DNA of 64,000 nucleotides from Flaccisagitta enflata. Lineage: Eukaryota > Chaetognatha > Sagittoidea > Aphragmophora. Each line of letters begins with the position of its first letter. The first letter of the stretch is position 1. The translations under genes and the position numbers were made by a program. The stretch covers positions 21,204,001 through 21,268,000 of the forward strand of contig OZ231127.1 of the NCBI GenBank assembly GCA_965153355.1, written 5' to 3'. Below the pieces are notes generated by a model, which was not told where the DNA came from, searched no databases, and saw only the letters and a list, made by a program, of their open reading frames with translations. Positions 12,646 through 24,238 of the stretch are shown here, piece after piece.

Positions 12646-13629
12646 GTTATCATGAAATAAGAACCCTGGAACTGGTTCAATAAAGTGGTGACTTAATCCC
12701 TCCTCTCATTCTCCATGATTTATACTTCTTTTAAGCTATTTCGCTTTGAAACTGAGTGTCTTTGAAATATTTTTTATTGGCATGATATGCGAGAAAATCA
12801 CGCCATATGACGCGCTTAGACGGTAAGATATGCAGTTCCGGTCGAGTAATAATGTGATGACGGTTAAGCTCTGGGTCAAATGCCGATTGCAATCAACACT
12901 TTGGTAACTCGCGCGATGTTTCCTCCACGCGCCGCGTTGTCGTTTTTTTTTTTCGCGCGCGACTTCCGTTATTCAAATCGTCTTTTAGGCTTTGCTCCGA
13001 GTCGTGTTTTTGTGTGTCATTTTCCTTCGTCGTAAAAACTTTGGTTGTAAAATCGTTTTTTTCCCCTTGGAAGTAGCATAAAAAGACATTTTCAGACGGA
13101 AAACATCGTTTGCTTCCGTGGAGCCGTTTCGGTGAGTTTGATTTAGTTAACATATACTAACATAAATCAGAAGTGCCGAATCTGTGTAGCAATGCTTTGC
13201 GGCAGGCAAGCGCCAAAGTGCGGCAATTTATGCATACAAGGGGTGAAGCTGGATGGAAATCGGAAACAAGAGTGAGAAAGGAAGTTTAGTAGTGAAGGAA
13301 ATGGAAAAAAGATTTCTAGATAGAGATGAGGGAGGACAACTGAAAGAAAGAGAGAACTACGGGTTCTCAATTGTGAAGTGCAGAGCAAAATGCCAGATTA
13401 TCAACTACGCCTGACACCTGCAGTGGCTGTAAAACCGTTTGGCATGGCAGTTGGGTTGATATGAATCTGGATAAAATACCGATTTGCATATTGCTGTTTT
13501 ATGCTTCAAACTCGCCGCCAGGCGTTCTTTAAGCGAGTGAAGAAACATTACGAGCGCCAAGTCTTTATCCACATTTATGACAAGAAAGGGCCCAATGACT
13601 TTGTGTAGAGGCAAGAATGAATAACTCTT
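12646..13629. other. No confident gene; CpG-rich block that may be a 5' exon
   Basis: 12,890-13,135 is unusually CpG-rich (several gcgcgc runs) and is followed by ggtgagtttg, a good splice-donor match on the plus strand. It could be a non-coding first exon or promoter region, but no coding exon was found downstream. The short open frames here show no recognisable domain. Confidence 0.3.
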
Positions 13630-13689
13630 TTTTTGTCCGCGACGGAATATCATTCCGACGCGGACTATAATTCAAGGCGGGTGGGTGTC

Positions 13690-13721
<32 letters not shown>

Positions 13722-14666
13722 GGTCGTCCCGGATTTTAAAAAATGGATAACTTTTTTATGCTTTGACCGATTTGGTTCATATTTGGTGGGAAGTTGTACT
13801 AGGGTAAGGCGCTTTACATCCTATCCGATTTTTGTGATCCGACCAACCCAACCGGCCCAACCAGCCTACCGGCCTAAAAGTGAAAAACGTGCATAACTTT
13901 GGCATTTTTCAACCAATTTAGCTGAAATTTGGTATGGAGTCTCTAAATGGAAGGCCTCAACATATGTATATGATTTATATGCATTTGAGCATGCTAACCG
14001 GCCAAACCGACCTACCACCCAACCAGCCAACCCGCATAAAAGTGAAAAACTTGCATAACTTTGTCATTTTTCAACTGATTTGGTTGAAACTTGGTATGGA
14101 GTCTCTAAATGGAAGAACTCAACATATGCACACTATTTATCCTGTCAAACCAGCCTACCAGCCTACCAGCCTAAAAGTGAAAAATGTGTATAACTTTGGC
14201 ATTTTTCAACCAATTTGGTTAAAATTTAGTATGGAGTCTCTAAATGGAAGGACTCAACACATGAATGTGATTTATTTATGTTTGAGCATGATAACCGGCC
14301 AAACCGTCCTACCACCCAACCAGCTTACCGGCCTAAAAGTGAAAAACTTGCATAAATTGGACATTTTTCAACCAATTTGGTTGAAACTTGGCATGGGGTC
14401 TCTAAATGGAAGAACTCAACATATGCACACTATTAAACCAAACCAGCCTACCACCCAACCACCCTACTAGCCTAAGAGTGAAAAATGTGCATAACTTTGC
14501 TATTTTTCAACGGATTTGCATGAAACTTTGTATGGAGGCTTTAAATGTAAAGACTTATAGTTTTAGGGAACTTACAGGGTTAGCGATCTTTTGGTCATAG
14601 CGATCTTATGGAATTGGTGATCTTTAACCCCCCTCCGTCGCGGACCCAGATACTGTTCAGATTTTT
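13630..14666 (+). mobile_element. Hairpin-headed element, GTCCGCGACGG subfamily, copy 1
   Basis: The head is a T-run followed by gtccgcgacggaat, an atc loop and attccgacgcggac, a near-perfect 14-bp stem at 13,635-13,665. Next come tataattcaagg and a (gtcgtt)n run at 13,687-13,727. The body has about five diverged 130-165-bp repeats with landmarks cctaaaagtgaaaaacgtgc and gcatgctaaccggccaaacc. It ends with ccgtcgcggacc, complementary to the head, and then cagatttttc. The 3' boundary is set by comparison with the filled/empty site at 24,238. Confidence 0.8.
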
Positions 14667-14787
14667 CCAGAGTCGTTTTAAGACCTGTCGCACAATTACT
14701 ATCTTGCTAATATGTATATGAACAAGCATTATGGGACATAACTAACAAAAGAATAACGCAAACATTAAAAAATCGGTGACATCCAAA

Positions 14788-15043
14788 ACAAGGCCAACAC
14801 CTTACAGTCGCGTGCGGTTGTTAAGACTAAAATACTAAAAGACTAAAAGACTGAAAGACTAAAAGACTAAAAGATTAACAGGCTAAAAGACCAAAAGACT
14901 AATAGATTAAAGGTGAATTGTCTTGAGATAACTTAAAATACCGTAAAACGATGAAAAAAATCTAACAAAAGCAAAGTGTGACTGACCGACCAACCGACAG
15001 ACGGACAGAGCGGGTTGTAGAGTCGCGTGCACGCGACTAAAAA
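14788..15043 (+). mobile_element. Short hairpin element (ACAAGGCC head, GTCGCGTGCACGCGAC tail)
   Basis: The head is acaaggccaacacc and then cagtcgcgtgcgg. The middle is a degenerate 8-9-bp repeat of the actaaaag type. The tail is gtgtgactgaccgacc, then gttgtagagtcgcgtgcacg and cgactaaaaa. The tail contains the perfect 18-bp palindrome agtcgcgtgcacgcgact, and its arm agtcgcgtgc also occurs in the head. Confidence 0.8.
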
Positions 15044-15309
15044 TTCATTGAATTTCTGATCGAATGGCGCAAACCGTATTGTCCTAAGTTTACTCGTTTG
15101 GAAATGACAAGGATAACGAAGTTGCTACTTCAAGTAGAAAATGACAAGGATAACAAAGTTGCTACTTCAAGTAGAAAATGGCGAAAAAATGCATTTTAGA
15201 ACTTTGGAAATTGTCGGAGATATCAGTTTATGGAAAGTGGTGCTCTGGCACACCGCGCCATCACAATCAAGCAATCACTATGGCGTCAAGCTGTTTCCAG
15301 ATTGGCCAG

Positions 15310-15690
15310 GAGCTGTCCAGTACGTCTGTCAGAGTGCCCAGAAAAGCAAAAATTGTACTTTGCCTGGCAAAAATATTTTTTCTTTGCAAAAATGCTTTCA
15401 AATGAGCTAATGCGCAATTTTCAAATCAATCAGGAAACATCTTTAGGATGACTTTGAAGTTTCCATAGATCTGTATGAGAGAGACAAAATTTGCATAATA
15501 AAAAAATAGATTCCAATGACGATTCAATGTGATCTTCAACCTTACCCTAAAGATGGATCCTGATTGATTTGAAAGTCATACAATGGCTAATTTGAAAGCA
15601 ATTTTGCAAAGGAAAAATATTTTTGCCAGGCGAAGTACAATTTTGGCTTTTCTGGGCACTCTGACAGACGTACTGTCCAGATTTTATCAT
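15310..15690. repeat. Inverted repeat, arms 15,310-15,440 and 15,555-15,690
   Basis: The left arm contains ccagtacgtctgtcagagtg and caaaaattgtactttgcctgg. The right arm is its reverse complement with scattered differences. The spacer is about 110 bp. It is nested against the next palindrome. Confidence 0.8.
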
Positions 15691-16245
15691 TTTGATGTAA
15701 CTAATGTATTCTAAAAATTTCAGGACCATAGATGTTCTTGAACATTCATCATATTGCACTTGAAAAATGGCTCATCCTTAAGGGGGCCAAAATTTCAAAA
15801 TCATTTTTCCTCAAAACGGATGCCAGATTTAGATTCCTTGTAAAAAATTATGTCAGATACCACATTTTCTTTTTTCAAAATCTTGTTTTTAAGCTGAAAA
15901 AAATGCAAAAAACCTCTAAAAAGACCTTGTTTTTTAAAAACCCTTATTTTTGGAGGTTTTTTGCATTTTTTCAGCCTAAAAACATAATTTTGAAAAAAGA
16001 AAATATACTCTGACATAATTTTTTACGAGGAATCTGAATCTGGCATCAGATTTGAGGAAAAATTATTTTGAAATTTTCGTCCCCTTAAGGATCAATTATT
16101 TTTCAGGTGCAATATGATGAATAGTTAAGAATGGCTATGGTCCTGAAATTTTTAGAATACATTAGTTACATCAAAATGAAAAAATCTGGGCCCTCCTCTG
16201 GGTCCCTGCATGAAAAAAAGTGTATTCTCCTCAGCGTAATCAAGA
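15678..16245. repeat. Large palindrome, ~250-bp arms, copy 2 of the 7.3-kb repeat
   Basis: Arms at about 15,678-15,938 and 15,945-16,195 are inverted copies (for example atgtaactaatgtattctaa at 15,695 against its complement near 16,155). The central stem gctgaaaaaaatgcaaaaaa is shared with 7,285-7,375. The right half continues to gtgtattctcctcagcgtaa, as in copy 1. Confidence 0.85.
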
Positions 16246-16334
16246 AGTTAAAGAATTGCAAACGCGCCGCGTCGTAGGTCGGGCTGAAAAGAATCGCTCG
16301 CAAGATGTGGGAGAAGACCACGCCATCTTACCTA

Positions 16335-16680
16335 TAGTACGATGGGAGCAAAGACGACCTAGACTGGAGAATAGATTTTATTTATTTTAATTTCATTTGA
16401 TTTATAAAAAAATTGATATCTATGTTAATAAAAGGTTGCTCTATTGCTTGAATATACAGCGGGACCTCGGGATAACAATCTTGGTGGGACTGGATATTTT
16501 TGACCATTAAAAAAGGGGACTGCTATCATGAAACTTGATAATCTTTGTTTCATCGTCAGGATATAAGAAATACAAAAAAAATCATCTGCAGTATATGAAA
16601 AATATAAATGGAAATTTAAATGCAATGTATGATACTGATTTTTAATAATTATGTTTAAAAATAATTTTAATGATAACATT
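16335..16680. mobile_element. Dispersed repeat with interrupted pogo-like MITE
   Basis: 16,335-16,456 matches 21,805-21,920 (agcaaagac, then acctagactggaga, then tattgcttgaatata). At 16,457 a cagcgggacctcgg terminus begins, with the style of the TA-flanked element at 21,921. It is truncated by the hairpin element that starts at 16,680. Confidence 0.6.
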
Positions 16681-16830
16681 TTTGTCCGCGATGGAATATC
16701 ATTCCAACGCGGACTATGATTCAAGGCGGGTGGGTGTCGTTGTCATCGTCGTTGTTGTAGTTGTTGTCAACACTTAAAAAATGGATAATTTTTTTACGGT
16801 CCTTTCCAAATTTTGGCTGACGGTCGGATT
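16680..16830 (+). mobile_element. Hairpin-headed element, GTCCGCG subfamily, truncated
   Basis: A T-run is followed by gtccgcgatggaat, atc and attccaacgcggac (16,684-16,714), then tatgattcaaggcgggtggg and a (gtt)-rich run. One stem pair differs from copy 1: cgacgg became cgatgg and the opposite arm reads ccaac, so pairing is largely kept. The body is lost after about 120 bp. Confidence 0.7.
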
Positions 16831-17689
16831 TTTAGTAGTTCTGAGCTAATAATTTGATGCCTATTGGCTCTCCGCTGCTATGGCCGACTATTACTATTAA
16901 CCAAAAGCAGTTCCTGAAGGAATTTGACAAAATATCTGGAGAAGGCACGAAAAAACGCATTATTGATATGTAAAAGCTGTACCCTAACATGTGAATTTTC
17001 ATGAAACAAATTTGAAACTCTTGCCATTCTTTGCAATATTAAACATTAAGAGAACAGAAAAGAAGCCGACATGATCGTTTTTCTCCTCAGCATGTCCCTA
17101 GTGACAAGAGCTAAGCAAAAAAATTGATTTGAAGAAATTGAGCCGTGTTTGGATCATTTTAGGAAACGCGCACTTTTGTCAGGAAAATAGAAAAAAATAC
17201 TAATATTTTTTATTACTCAATTATGAAATAAGTAGTTGTATCAGAGAATATATCATCGTTGATTTTGACAGTAGTTGCCGTTATCTGCGCCCAGGAAACT
17301 TTGTATGGAATTCCAATGAATTGATCCTACATTTTCATGACGACGATTCCCCCAGCGTAATTTACAAGGTTTCAACGTTTCGACGCTTTTTAATTGTCCC
17401 GTCTCTGTCTGGCCACTTTATTCCATGTGACAACTTAAGAATAGTGCCAGAATTCCGATAAAAACTATTTTCCATTCAAACATATTACTCGTTGAGGTTA
17501 ACATGGTTGTTAGTATCTTTTTCTACCTAGTTTTAATGGATTCTTAGAAAAAACGAGGCGCAATTGTATTTTACAAGGTTTCAACGTTTCGACGCTTTTC
17601 TGAGAAAACCCTATGGCAGCGACCAAACGAACGGCCATGAAATCTATAACTTTCATCCAATTTTGATAAAATTTGAAACGGTAGTATAG
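16831..17689. other. No gene seen; a 30-bp direct repeat
   Basis: AT-rich unique-looking sequence. A motif containing acaaggtttcaacgtttcga occurs twice, at about 17,361-17,391 and 17,570-17,600. Confidence 0.5.
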
Positions 17690-20252
17690 GAGATAAGGAC
17701 TTGCGATAAGGAAGAGAGTCAAGATAGCAGGACCCAGCCAACCAGCCAAACCACCCAACCAACCATCTAGCAAACTAGCCTAAAGTGAAAAAATGAAATA
17801 TCTTCATCAAATTTCATCCGATTTTGTTTAAATTTGGACTGAAGGTCAATGAAGGTAAGACCAATCACTGCAATTTGATTCACAAGGGTATGTATATGTC
17901 AAAGCACATAACTCGTCTGCAACCACACAGCCAAAGTTGTCATTTGCTGATTTGTATAATCTGGGCTAAAACAGGAGATCATAGGAAATTGAGAGGCTGC
18001 TAAGAAACACGAAACTGGTTTTCTAACCCCCTGGACAGCGTGTTAATAGATAACATAAAGGAATACGGGCGAATCACACTTTTTAAAATGACCGTTTTGG
18101 AGGTCACAGCGTCAGCAAAAATTTGGAATGGACCTTACGCCTTGACAGATTTGCCTAAAATTTAGTGGGAGGTTGTACTAGGGTAAGCGGCTTTACATCC
18201 TAAACAATTTTTGTGATCCAACCAACCCAATCGGCCCAACCAGCTTACCGACCTAAAAGTGAAAAACATGCATAACTCTGCCATTTTTCAACCAATTTGG
18301 TTGAAATTAGGTATGGAATCTCCAAATGGAAGGACACAACATATGTAAAAGATTTATATGCAGTTGAGCATGCTAACTGGCCAAACCAACTTGCCACCCA
18401 ACCAGTCTAATGGCCAAAAAGTGAAAAACGTGCATAACCTTTACATTTTTTAACCAATTTGGTTGAAACTTGGTATGGAGTCTCTAAATGTAAGAACTCA
18501 ACATATACACACTGTTTTGACTGCAGATTTGAAATCTGCAGAAAAAACTGTTAACTGAAAGTGCTTTCCTTTTTTCAATATTTCTTCAGGATCACAGTCA
18601 AAATTCATCTTAAAGATATAAAACAGGTCGCCCAAGGGCAATACGTGGTCAGCGATACCCGTTGCCTTGCTATGCATAGTTGTAAATTGGAATGAGAAGC
18701 AGGGCAGCGGCCCCGAAGGGGACAAAGTCCTGTAGAACATAGGGGACTTTCGTTCGTTCGTCCGTTCGTCCATCTGTCAGCCCCCCCCCCCAGGCCCTCT
18801 CAGGCCTAAAATCTGCCCTCTCAGGCCTGAAATCTGCCCACTCAGGCCTGAAATCTGCCCTCTCAGGCCTTGAATCTGAGAGGGCAGATTTTAGGCCTGG
18901 GAGGGCAGGTTTTAGGCCTGAGAGGACAGGTTTAAGGCCAGAAAGGCAAAATTTCAGGCCTCTGAGGGCAGATTCAAGGCCTGAGAGGGCAGATTTTAGG
19001 CCTGAGAGGGCAGATTTCAGGCCTGAGAGGGCAGATTTTAGGCCTGAGAGGGCAGATTTCAGGCCTGAGAGGGCCTGGGGGGGACGAACGAACGGACGGA
19101 CGAATGAATGGACGAACGAACGAAAGTCCCCTGTGTTCTACAGGACTTCGTCCCCTTTGGGGCCGCTGCCCAAAAAGGTAAGTTCAGCAGAGATTTAAGC
19201 ACTTTGAAATTTTTGATTTCCCATAGGCTGAAGGAAAATTCAAAGTAAGGCGCGGACAGTAAGATACAAATTTTTCAGACCAAAATTGATGCCATTAGAA
19301 GCCCAAGACAGCCCCACAAAAAGAACTACTTGTAGAATTCTGATTTTATTGCTTTTAGTCATTTAGGTACAAGCTAATACATATTATTAATTTTGTCAAA
19401 CTATTCTACCACCCAACTAGCCTACCACCTAACAGCCTACTTGCCCAAAAGTGAAAAATGGGTATAACTTCGCTATTTTTTCAACCAATTCGCCTGAAAC
19501 TTGGTATGATGCACTGAAAATTACCATAGAATCAGCTACCCAAGCCAGATGAATCATGATTCTCATAACATCAAATGTGATGAAATTTTTGCTTGGGTGT
19601 CACCAATTACCATGAGAATAGAGATATTTTGCATCAAATAATTATAACAAGTCAGTTCAAGTTTTGAATCATGTTGAAAAACTAGACAAAATGCAACGAA
19701 AATCCCACTTTATTGTACCATGACCCACACAGAATTCTAAATTCGCATAGAAAACCAAAATCTCAACAAAATAAGAACATAGCGCGATCCCTGACTCTGT
19801 TACTGAGCGCGTTATGTTCTTGTTTCATGGAAATTTTGATTTTCTATGCAAATTTGGAATTCTGTGTGAGCTCAAAATAAATCGATGTCACTATTTCTTC
19901 ACTTTTTCTCAACTTCATGGTCGAATTTCCTTTATTTCTTTTTTCCATTCTATCATTCGGCAATAACAGACCATTTTTCTTCTAAAATTAAACATTCTAA
20001 AGTTTAAAAAAAATAAAGCGGACATTGATAACATAGAAATGCTAATGCAATTGGTTTGTTTGTCCTGCGGGTAAATTCTTCTATCTTTAATTTCAGTGCG
20101 TCATGTAGAGACTCAAAATGGAAATACTCAATATATGTACTGGATTTATATACATTTTGTAGGGTTGGTGATCTTTTGGTTGTAGCGATCTTATGGAATT
20201 GGTGGTTTTTAACCCCCCTCCCGTTACGGACCCATTTACAGTCCAGATTTTT
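17690..20252 (+). mobile_element. Hairpin-headed element body, GTCCGCG subfamily, decayed and interrupted
   Basis: The repeat body has landmarks cataactctgccatttttcaac and ttggtatgga. It runs from about 17,700 to 18,520, is interrupted by the foldback at 18,707-19,178, and resumes near 19,400. It ends at ccgttacggacccatttaca, cagattttt (20,221-20,252), the same 3' end as copies 1 and 3 with one change in the terminal arm. The head hairpin is missing. 19,727-19,869 holds an extra palindrome around cacacagaattct. Confidence 0.6.
18707..19178. mobile_element. Foldback element with ~85-bp terminal inverted repeats
   Basis: The left arm starts gggcagcggccccgaagggg, then acaaagtcctgtagaac and runs of cgttcgtc. 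The right arm is its complement and ends cttcgtcccctttggggcc and gctgccc. The interior is a 21-bp motif (ctcaggcctgaaatctgccct) in one orientation, then the same motif inverted, so nearly the whole element can fold on itself. No open frame. Half copies lie at 12,150 and 37,915-38,367. Confidence 0.85.
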
Positions 20253-20346
20253 CACTATATAATATTTTGTCTTTTTTTTAATTTTTTTTTATAGAATATA
20301 AAAAATTGACCTTTATCAAAGGGGAAAGTACTGAAAGGGTAAAAAA

Positions 20347-20648
20347 ACAAGGCCAACACTTATAAGTCGCATGCGAGACTTTCTGACTTAGAATGACTTT
20401 GAATGACCTAAAATGACTTGAAATGACCAACAAGGACTTATAATGATGAAATGACCTAATGACCAAGAATGACCTAATGACCAAGAATGACTTAGTGACT
20501 TAAAATGACTTAAAATGCCTTAAAATTACTTAGAATGACTAAAAATAACTTAAAGAAATAAAAAGTGATAGAAAAAGTAAAGTGTGACCGACCGACCAAC
20601 CAACCGACAGACAAAGCGGGTTGTAGAGTTGCGTGCACGGGACTGAAA
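20347..20648 (+). mobile_element. Short hairpin element (ACAAGGCC family)
   Basis: The head is acaaggccaacac, then taagtcgcatgcgagac. The middle is an 11-bp-like repeat of the aatgacttaa type. The tail is agtgtgaccgaccgaccaac, then ggttgtagagttgcgtgcac and gggactgaaa. The terminal palindrome is decayed by two changes. Confidence 0.75.
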
Positions 20649-20809
20649 TTAGACCTAAATAAGCGAGTCACTGTTAAAGCAGGGGCTGTTAAGCGGGGGT
20701 ATTTTAACATTATAAAAACCTGAATAATTTTGGGACTTAAATATCTTGCTGTTTAAAGGGGGGCACCTTTAAAGGTGTTGTTATGGAAGCGGAGTTCCAC
20801 TACATGTAT

Positions 20810-21173
20810 TAGCTTTTCTCATTCTTCAACTTGTGACTTGGCTTCATCAGGACTTCATTTTTCAACTTTCTAACCCAGCCCATCAGATTGGGCTAAAATT
20901 TTTATATAATTTTGAGAAAAAAAATCAGCTCGATTGGACTATTTTTACAGGTTTTCCGGCTATTTTTCAAGAAATATAATTGTGTAAATTAATATCTGGA
21001 CAAAGCTTAAAACCGGCGTAAAACCTGTAAAATTGTCCGATTGGGCTGATTTCTTTTCTTCTAAATCATATATAATTTTCTGCCCAATCTGATGAGTTAG
21101 GTTAGAACATTGAAAAATGAAGTCCTGATGAAGTCAAATCACAAGTTAAAGAATAAGAGAAACCAATATATTT
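20810..21173. repeat. Inverted repeat, arms ~150 bp (20,810-20,965 and 21,005-21,173)
   Basis: The left arm contains ttcaacttgtgacttggctt and cagcccatcagattgggct. The right arm is its diverged reverse complement. A second copy of this palindrome at 22,716-24,480 is split by an inserted hairpin element, so this copy serves as an empty site. Confidence 0.85.
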
Positions 21174-21920
21174 AAGCAATAGAGCAACCTTTAATTAGTA
21201 TAGATCTCAATTTTTTTATACATCAAATAGAATTAAGATACCTAAAATCTATCCTTCAGTCGAGGTCGTCTTTGCTCTCATTGTACTGTACATTTGCTTT
21301 ACAAATACAATAGCATGCCAAAGGCATATGAAAGCTGTAGTTGATGCCAAGGGAGATCACACAAAGTAGAAACCTCATTTTATAAATGTTGATTGCATTT
21401 ATTGGTAATACCTTGGCAAGGTAGTGCTACGACTGCCGATGCTTCATTACTACTGGTCGTGCCACACCCCCATCCTTTCCTCTAAGACCCATCTTCTGCC
21501 ATCTACTGGTGAAAAACCATTCAAATCCCAATTATGGGATATTAGTTAAGTTTTTCTCTCGCTCGCTCACTATGTTTGTAATTGCGTGCACACGACTCTA
21601 AACATTGGTCTGTCAGTTGGTTGGTCCATCTGTCACATTGAACTTTGGCTATTAAGGTTCTTTAACTTTATGGACGAAGGGCGGAAGGGAGAAAGGAATG
21701 AATGGAGTGAATGGAAGAAGGGAGGAAGGAAAGAAGCGAGGGCGGAAGGAAGGATGGAGTATGTATGTACGATTTTGGAAATCCCTGTCTAGCTTATACA
21801 GTACGATGGGAGCAAAGACAACCTAGACTGGAGGATAGATTTTAGGTATTTCAATTTTATTTGATTTATAAAAAAATTGAGATCTATGCTGATAAAAGGT
21901 TGCTTTATTGCTTGAATATA
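21174..21920. repeat. Inverted pair of a dispersed repeat with a spacer
   Basis: 21,180-21,290 (ttaagcaatagagcaacctt, ending in tctttgctctcattgtac) is the reverse complement of 21,800-21,920. Between them, 21,578-21,660 resembles a reverse-oriented hairpin element (ttgcgtgcacacgactcta, then ggttggtcc and tctgtcac). The purine-rich tract at 21,680-21,760 is of the gaaggga type. No gene is seen. Confidence 0.65.
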
Positions 21921-22713
21921 CAGTGGGAACCCGATTTAACGACCTTGAATGGACTGGGGAATTTTGGTCGCTAAATCCGAGTGTTGTTAAATCGAATTTA
22001 TAATTTTAGATGCATGTAGTTAGTTTTAAAATATACTTTCACATGTTTGTACTATAGTTTTTGTGCAACTGGCCTACAAACCATCACATAAGCTTTAATT
22101 TTAGTATAAAATATTTGTTTGTTAAAGAATATCACATGTAATGAATTCTATATGAAATTGATTACAAACCTCTTCGTCCATGTTATGGCATCATTCTTTA
22201 AAATGTCTATGTTTGACCCTGAGTTTATTTTCATGGGCCGTCACTGTGCAAGCTTGCAAAAACCAACAATTTTACTAAGATTCTTTATTTTCACTTTGCA
22301 AATTATCATCAGAGACAGAGAAAAACTAAAAAAAAATGGAGAGTAGAGATGAGGTCATTATGTATAGTTTTTTAGTTCTTTTTTTAAATTTTTGTATATT
22401 TATTTTTTTTTTATTTATTTTTTGTATTTCTTCTATAAATATATTCAAGTATATTAAGTCCTATAAATATCAAAGTCAAAATTTAGTTTAAAGAAAATTA
22501 TCAATTAAGTGGTTGATGTCACTAAATCAGGTTAAGGTCATCCACGGGACTTAAAAATAGCGACTTTAAATCAGGTTTGGATGTTAAATCAGGTGTTGTT
22601 AAATCGAGTAAAATTAATATTACAAAAGCCTGTAAAAATTTGGTACTAGAGAAAGTTGGCTGTTAAATCCGAAATGTCGTTAAATCAGGTGACGAAAATG
22701 CGGTAGTCCACTG
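21921..22713. mobile_element. Pogo/Tigger-like MITE, TA target-site duplication
   Basis: The termini are cagtgggaacccgatttaac and its imperfect complement ending agtccactg. The element is flanked by ta on both sides (21,919-20 and 22,714-15). Both ends carry gttaaatc-type subterminal motifs. It is 793 bp with no transposase frame. The cagt(g)gaacc...ttaacga terminus and TA TSD are typical of Tc1/mariner-pogo elements. The paralogous empty site is at about 24,466-24,493 (reverse strand). Confidence 0.75.
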
Positions 22714-22728
22714 TAGTAGCTTCTCTCA

Positions 22729-24238
22729 TTTTTGTCCGCGACGGAATACCATTCCGACGCGGATTATAATTCAAGGCGGGTGGGTGTCGTCGTTGTCGTT
22801 CTCGTCGTCCACACTTTTAAAAATGGGCTAACTTTTGAACGCCTTGACCGATTTGCTTCATATTTGGAGGGAAGTTGTATTAGGGTAAGCCGCTTTGCAA
22901 CCTATGCGTATGTTATGATCCGACCCACCCAACAGACCCAACCAGCCTACCAGCGTAAAAGTGAAAAACGTGCATAACTGCGGCATTTTTCTACCGATTT
23001 AGTTAAAGTTTTGTATGTAGTCCCTAAATGGAAGAACTCAACATATGTATTTGAATTGTAAAGATTTTAGCATGCTAACTGGCCAAACAGGCCTACCACC
23101 CAACCAGCCTACTAGCCTAAAAGTGAAAAACGTGCATAACTTTGGCATTTTTCAACCAATTTGGTTAAAACTTGGTATGTAGTCTCTAAATGGAAGGACT
23201 CAACATATGTATTCTTTTTGTAAAGATTTTAGCATGCTAACCGGCCAAACCGGCCTACCACCCAACCAGCCTAAAAGTGAAAAACGTGCATAACTTTGGC
23301 ATTTTTCAACCGATTTGGTTAAAACTTGGTATGTAGTGTCTAAATGGAAGGACTCAACATATGTATTTGATTTGTAAAGATTTTAGCATGCTAACCGGCC
23401 AAACCGGCCTACCACCCAACCAGCCTACCAGCCTTATAGTGAAAAACGTGCATAACTTCGGCATTTTTCTACCGATTTGGTTAAAATTTGGTATGTAGTC
23501 CCTAAATGGAAGAACTCAACATTTGTATTTGAATTGTAAAGATTTTAAAATGCTAACCGGCCAAACCGGCCTACCACCCAACCCGCCCACCAGCCTAAAA
23601 GTGAAAAACGTGGCATAACTTAGGCATTTTTCAACCGATTTGGTTAAAACTTGGTATGTAGTCTCTAAATGGAAGTACTCTACATATGTATTTGATTTGT
23701 AAAGATTATAGCATGCTAACTGGCCAGACTGGCCAAACCGCCATTTGACAACGCCGTTTGACATCGCCATTTGACAACGCCGTTTGACAACGCCGTTTGA
23801 CAACGCCGTTTGACAACGCCGTTTGACAACGCCGTTTGACAACGCCGTTTGACAACGCCGTTTGACAACGCCGTTTGACAACGCCGTTTGACAACGCCGT
23901 TTGACAACGCCGTTTGACAACGCCGTTTGACAACGCCGTTTGACAACGCCGTTTGACAACGCCGTTTGACAACGCCGTATGACAACGCCGTATGACAACG
24001 CCGTATGACAACGCCGTATGACAACGCCGTATGACAACGCCCTATGACAACGCCGTATGACAACGCCGTATGACAACGCCGTATGACAACGCCGTATGAC
24101 AACGCCGTATGACAACGCCGTATGACAACGCCGTATGACAACGCCGTATGACAACGCCGTATGACAACGCCGTTTGACAACGCCGTTTGACAACGCCGTT
24201 TGACCCCAGTCGCGGACCCATACTCTTTTAAGATTTTT
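22729..24238 (+). mobile_element. Hairpin-headed element, GTCCGCGACGG subfamily, copy 3
   Basis: The head hairpin is at 22,734-22,764 (gtccgcgacggaat, acc, attccgacgcggat), then tataattcaagg and a (gtcgtt) run. The body has five copies of a 153-164-bp repeat (cataact at about 22,972, 23,136, 23,289, 23,452 and 23,613), then a 13-bp array. It ends agtcgcggacccatactc and then agattttt. Flanks match the uninterrupted palindrome at 20,815-20,840, which defines the two ends to within a few T residues. Confidence 0.85.
23741..24205 (+). repeat. 13-bp tandem array (caacgccgtttga)
   Basis: About 36 units. They form three blocks: gtttga units (about 23,741-23,968), gtatga units (about 23,969-24,165), then gtttga again. 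There are isolated variants (gccattt, gccctat). The array lies inside the hairpin element. Open frames on the minus strand follow from the 39-bp superperiod and are not called. Confidence 0.95.

Noticed and set aside
13934-14470. 178-codon frame with MESLNGRTQHM repeats
   Set aside because: Translation of the degenerate ~160-bp internal repeats of the hairpin-headed element. The frame is not kept in the other copies.
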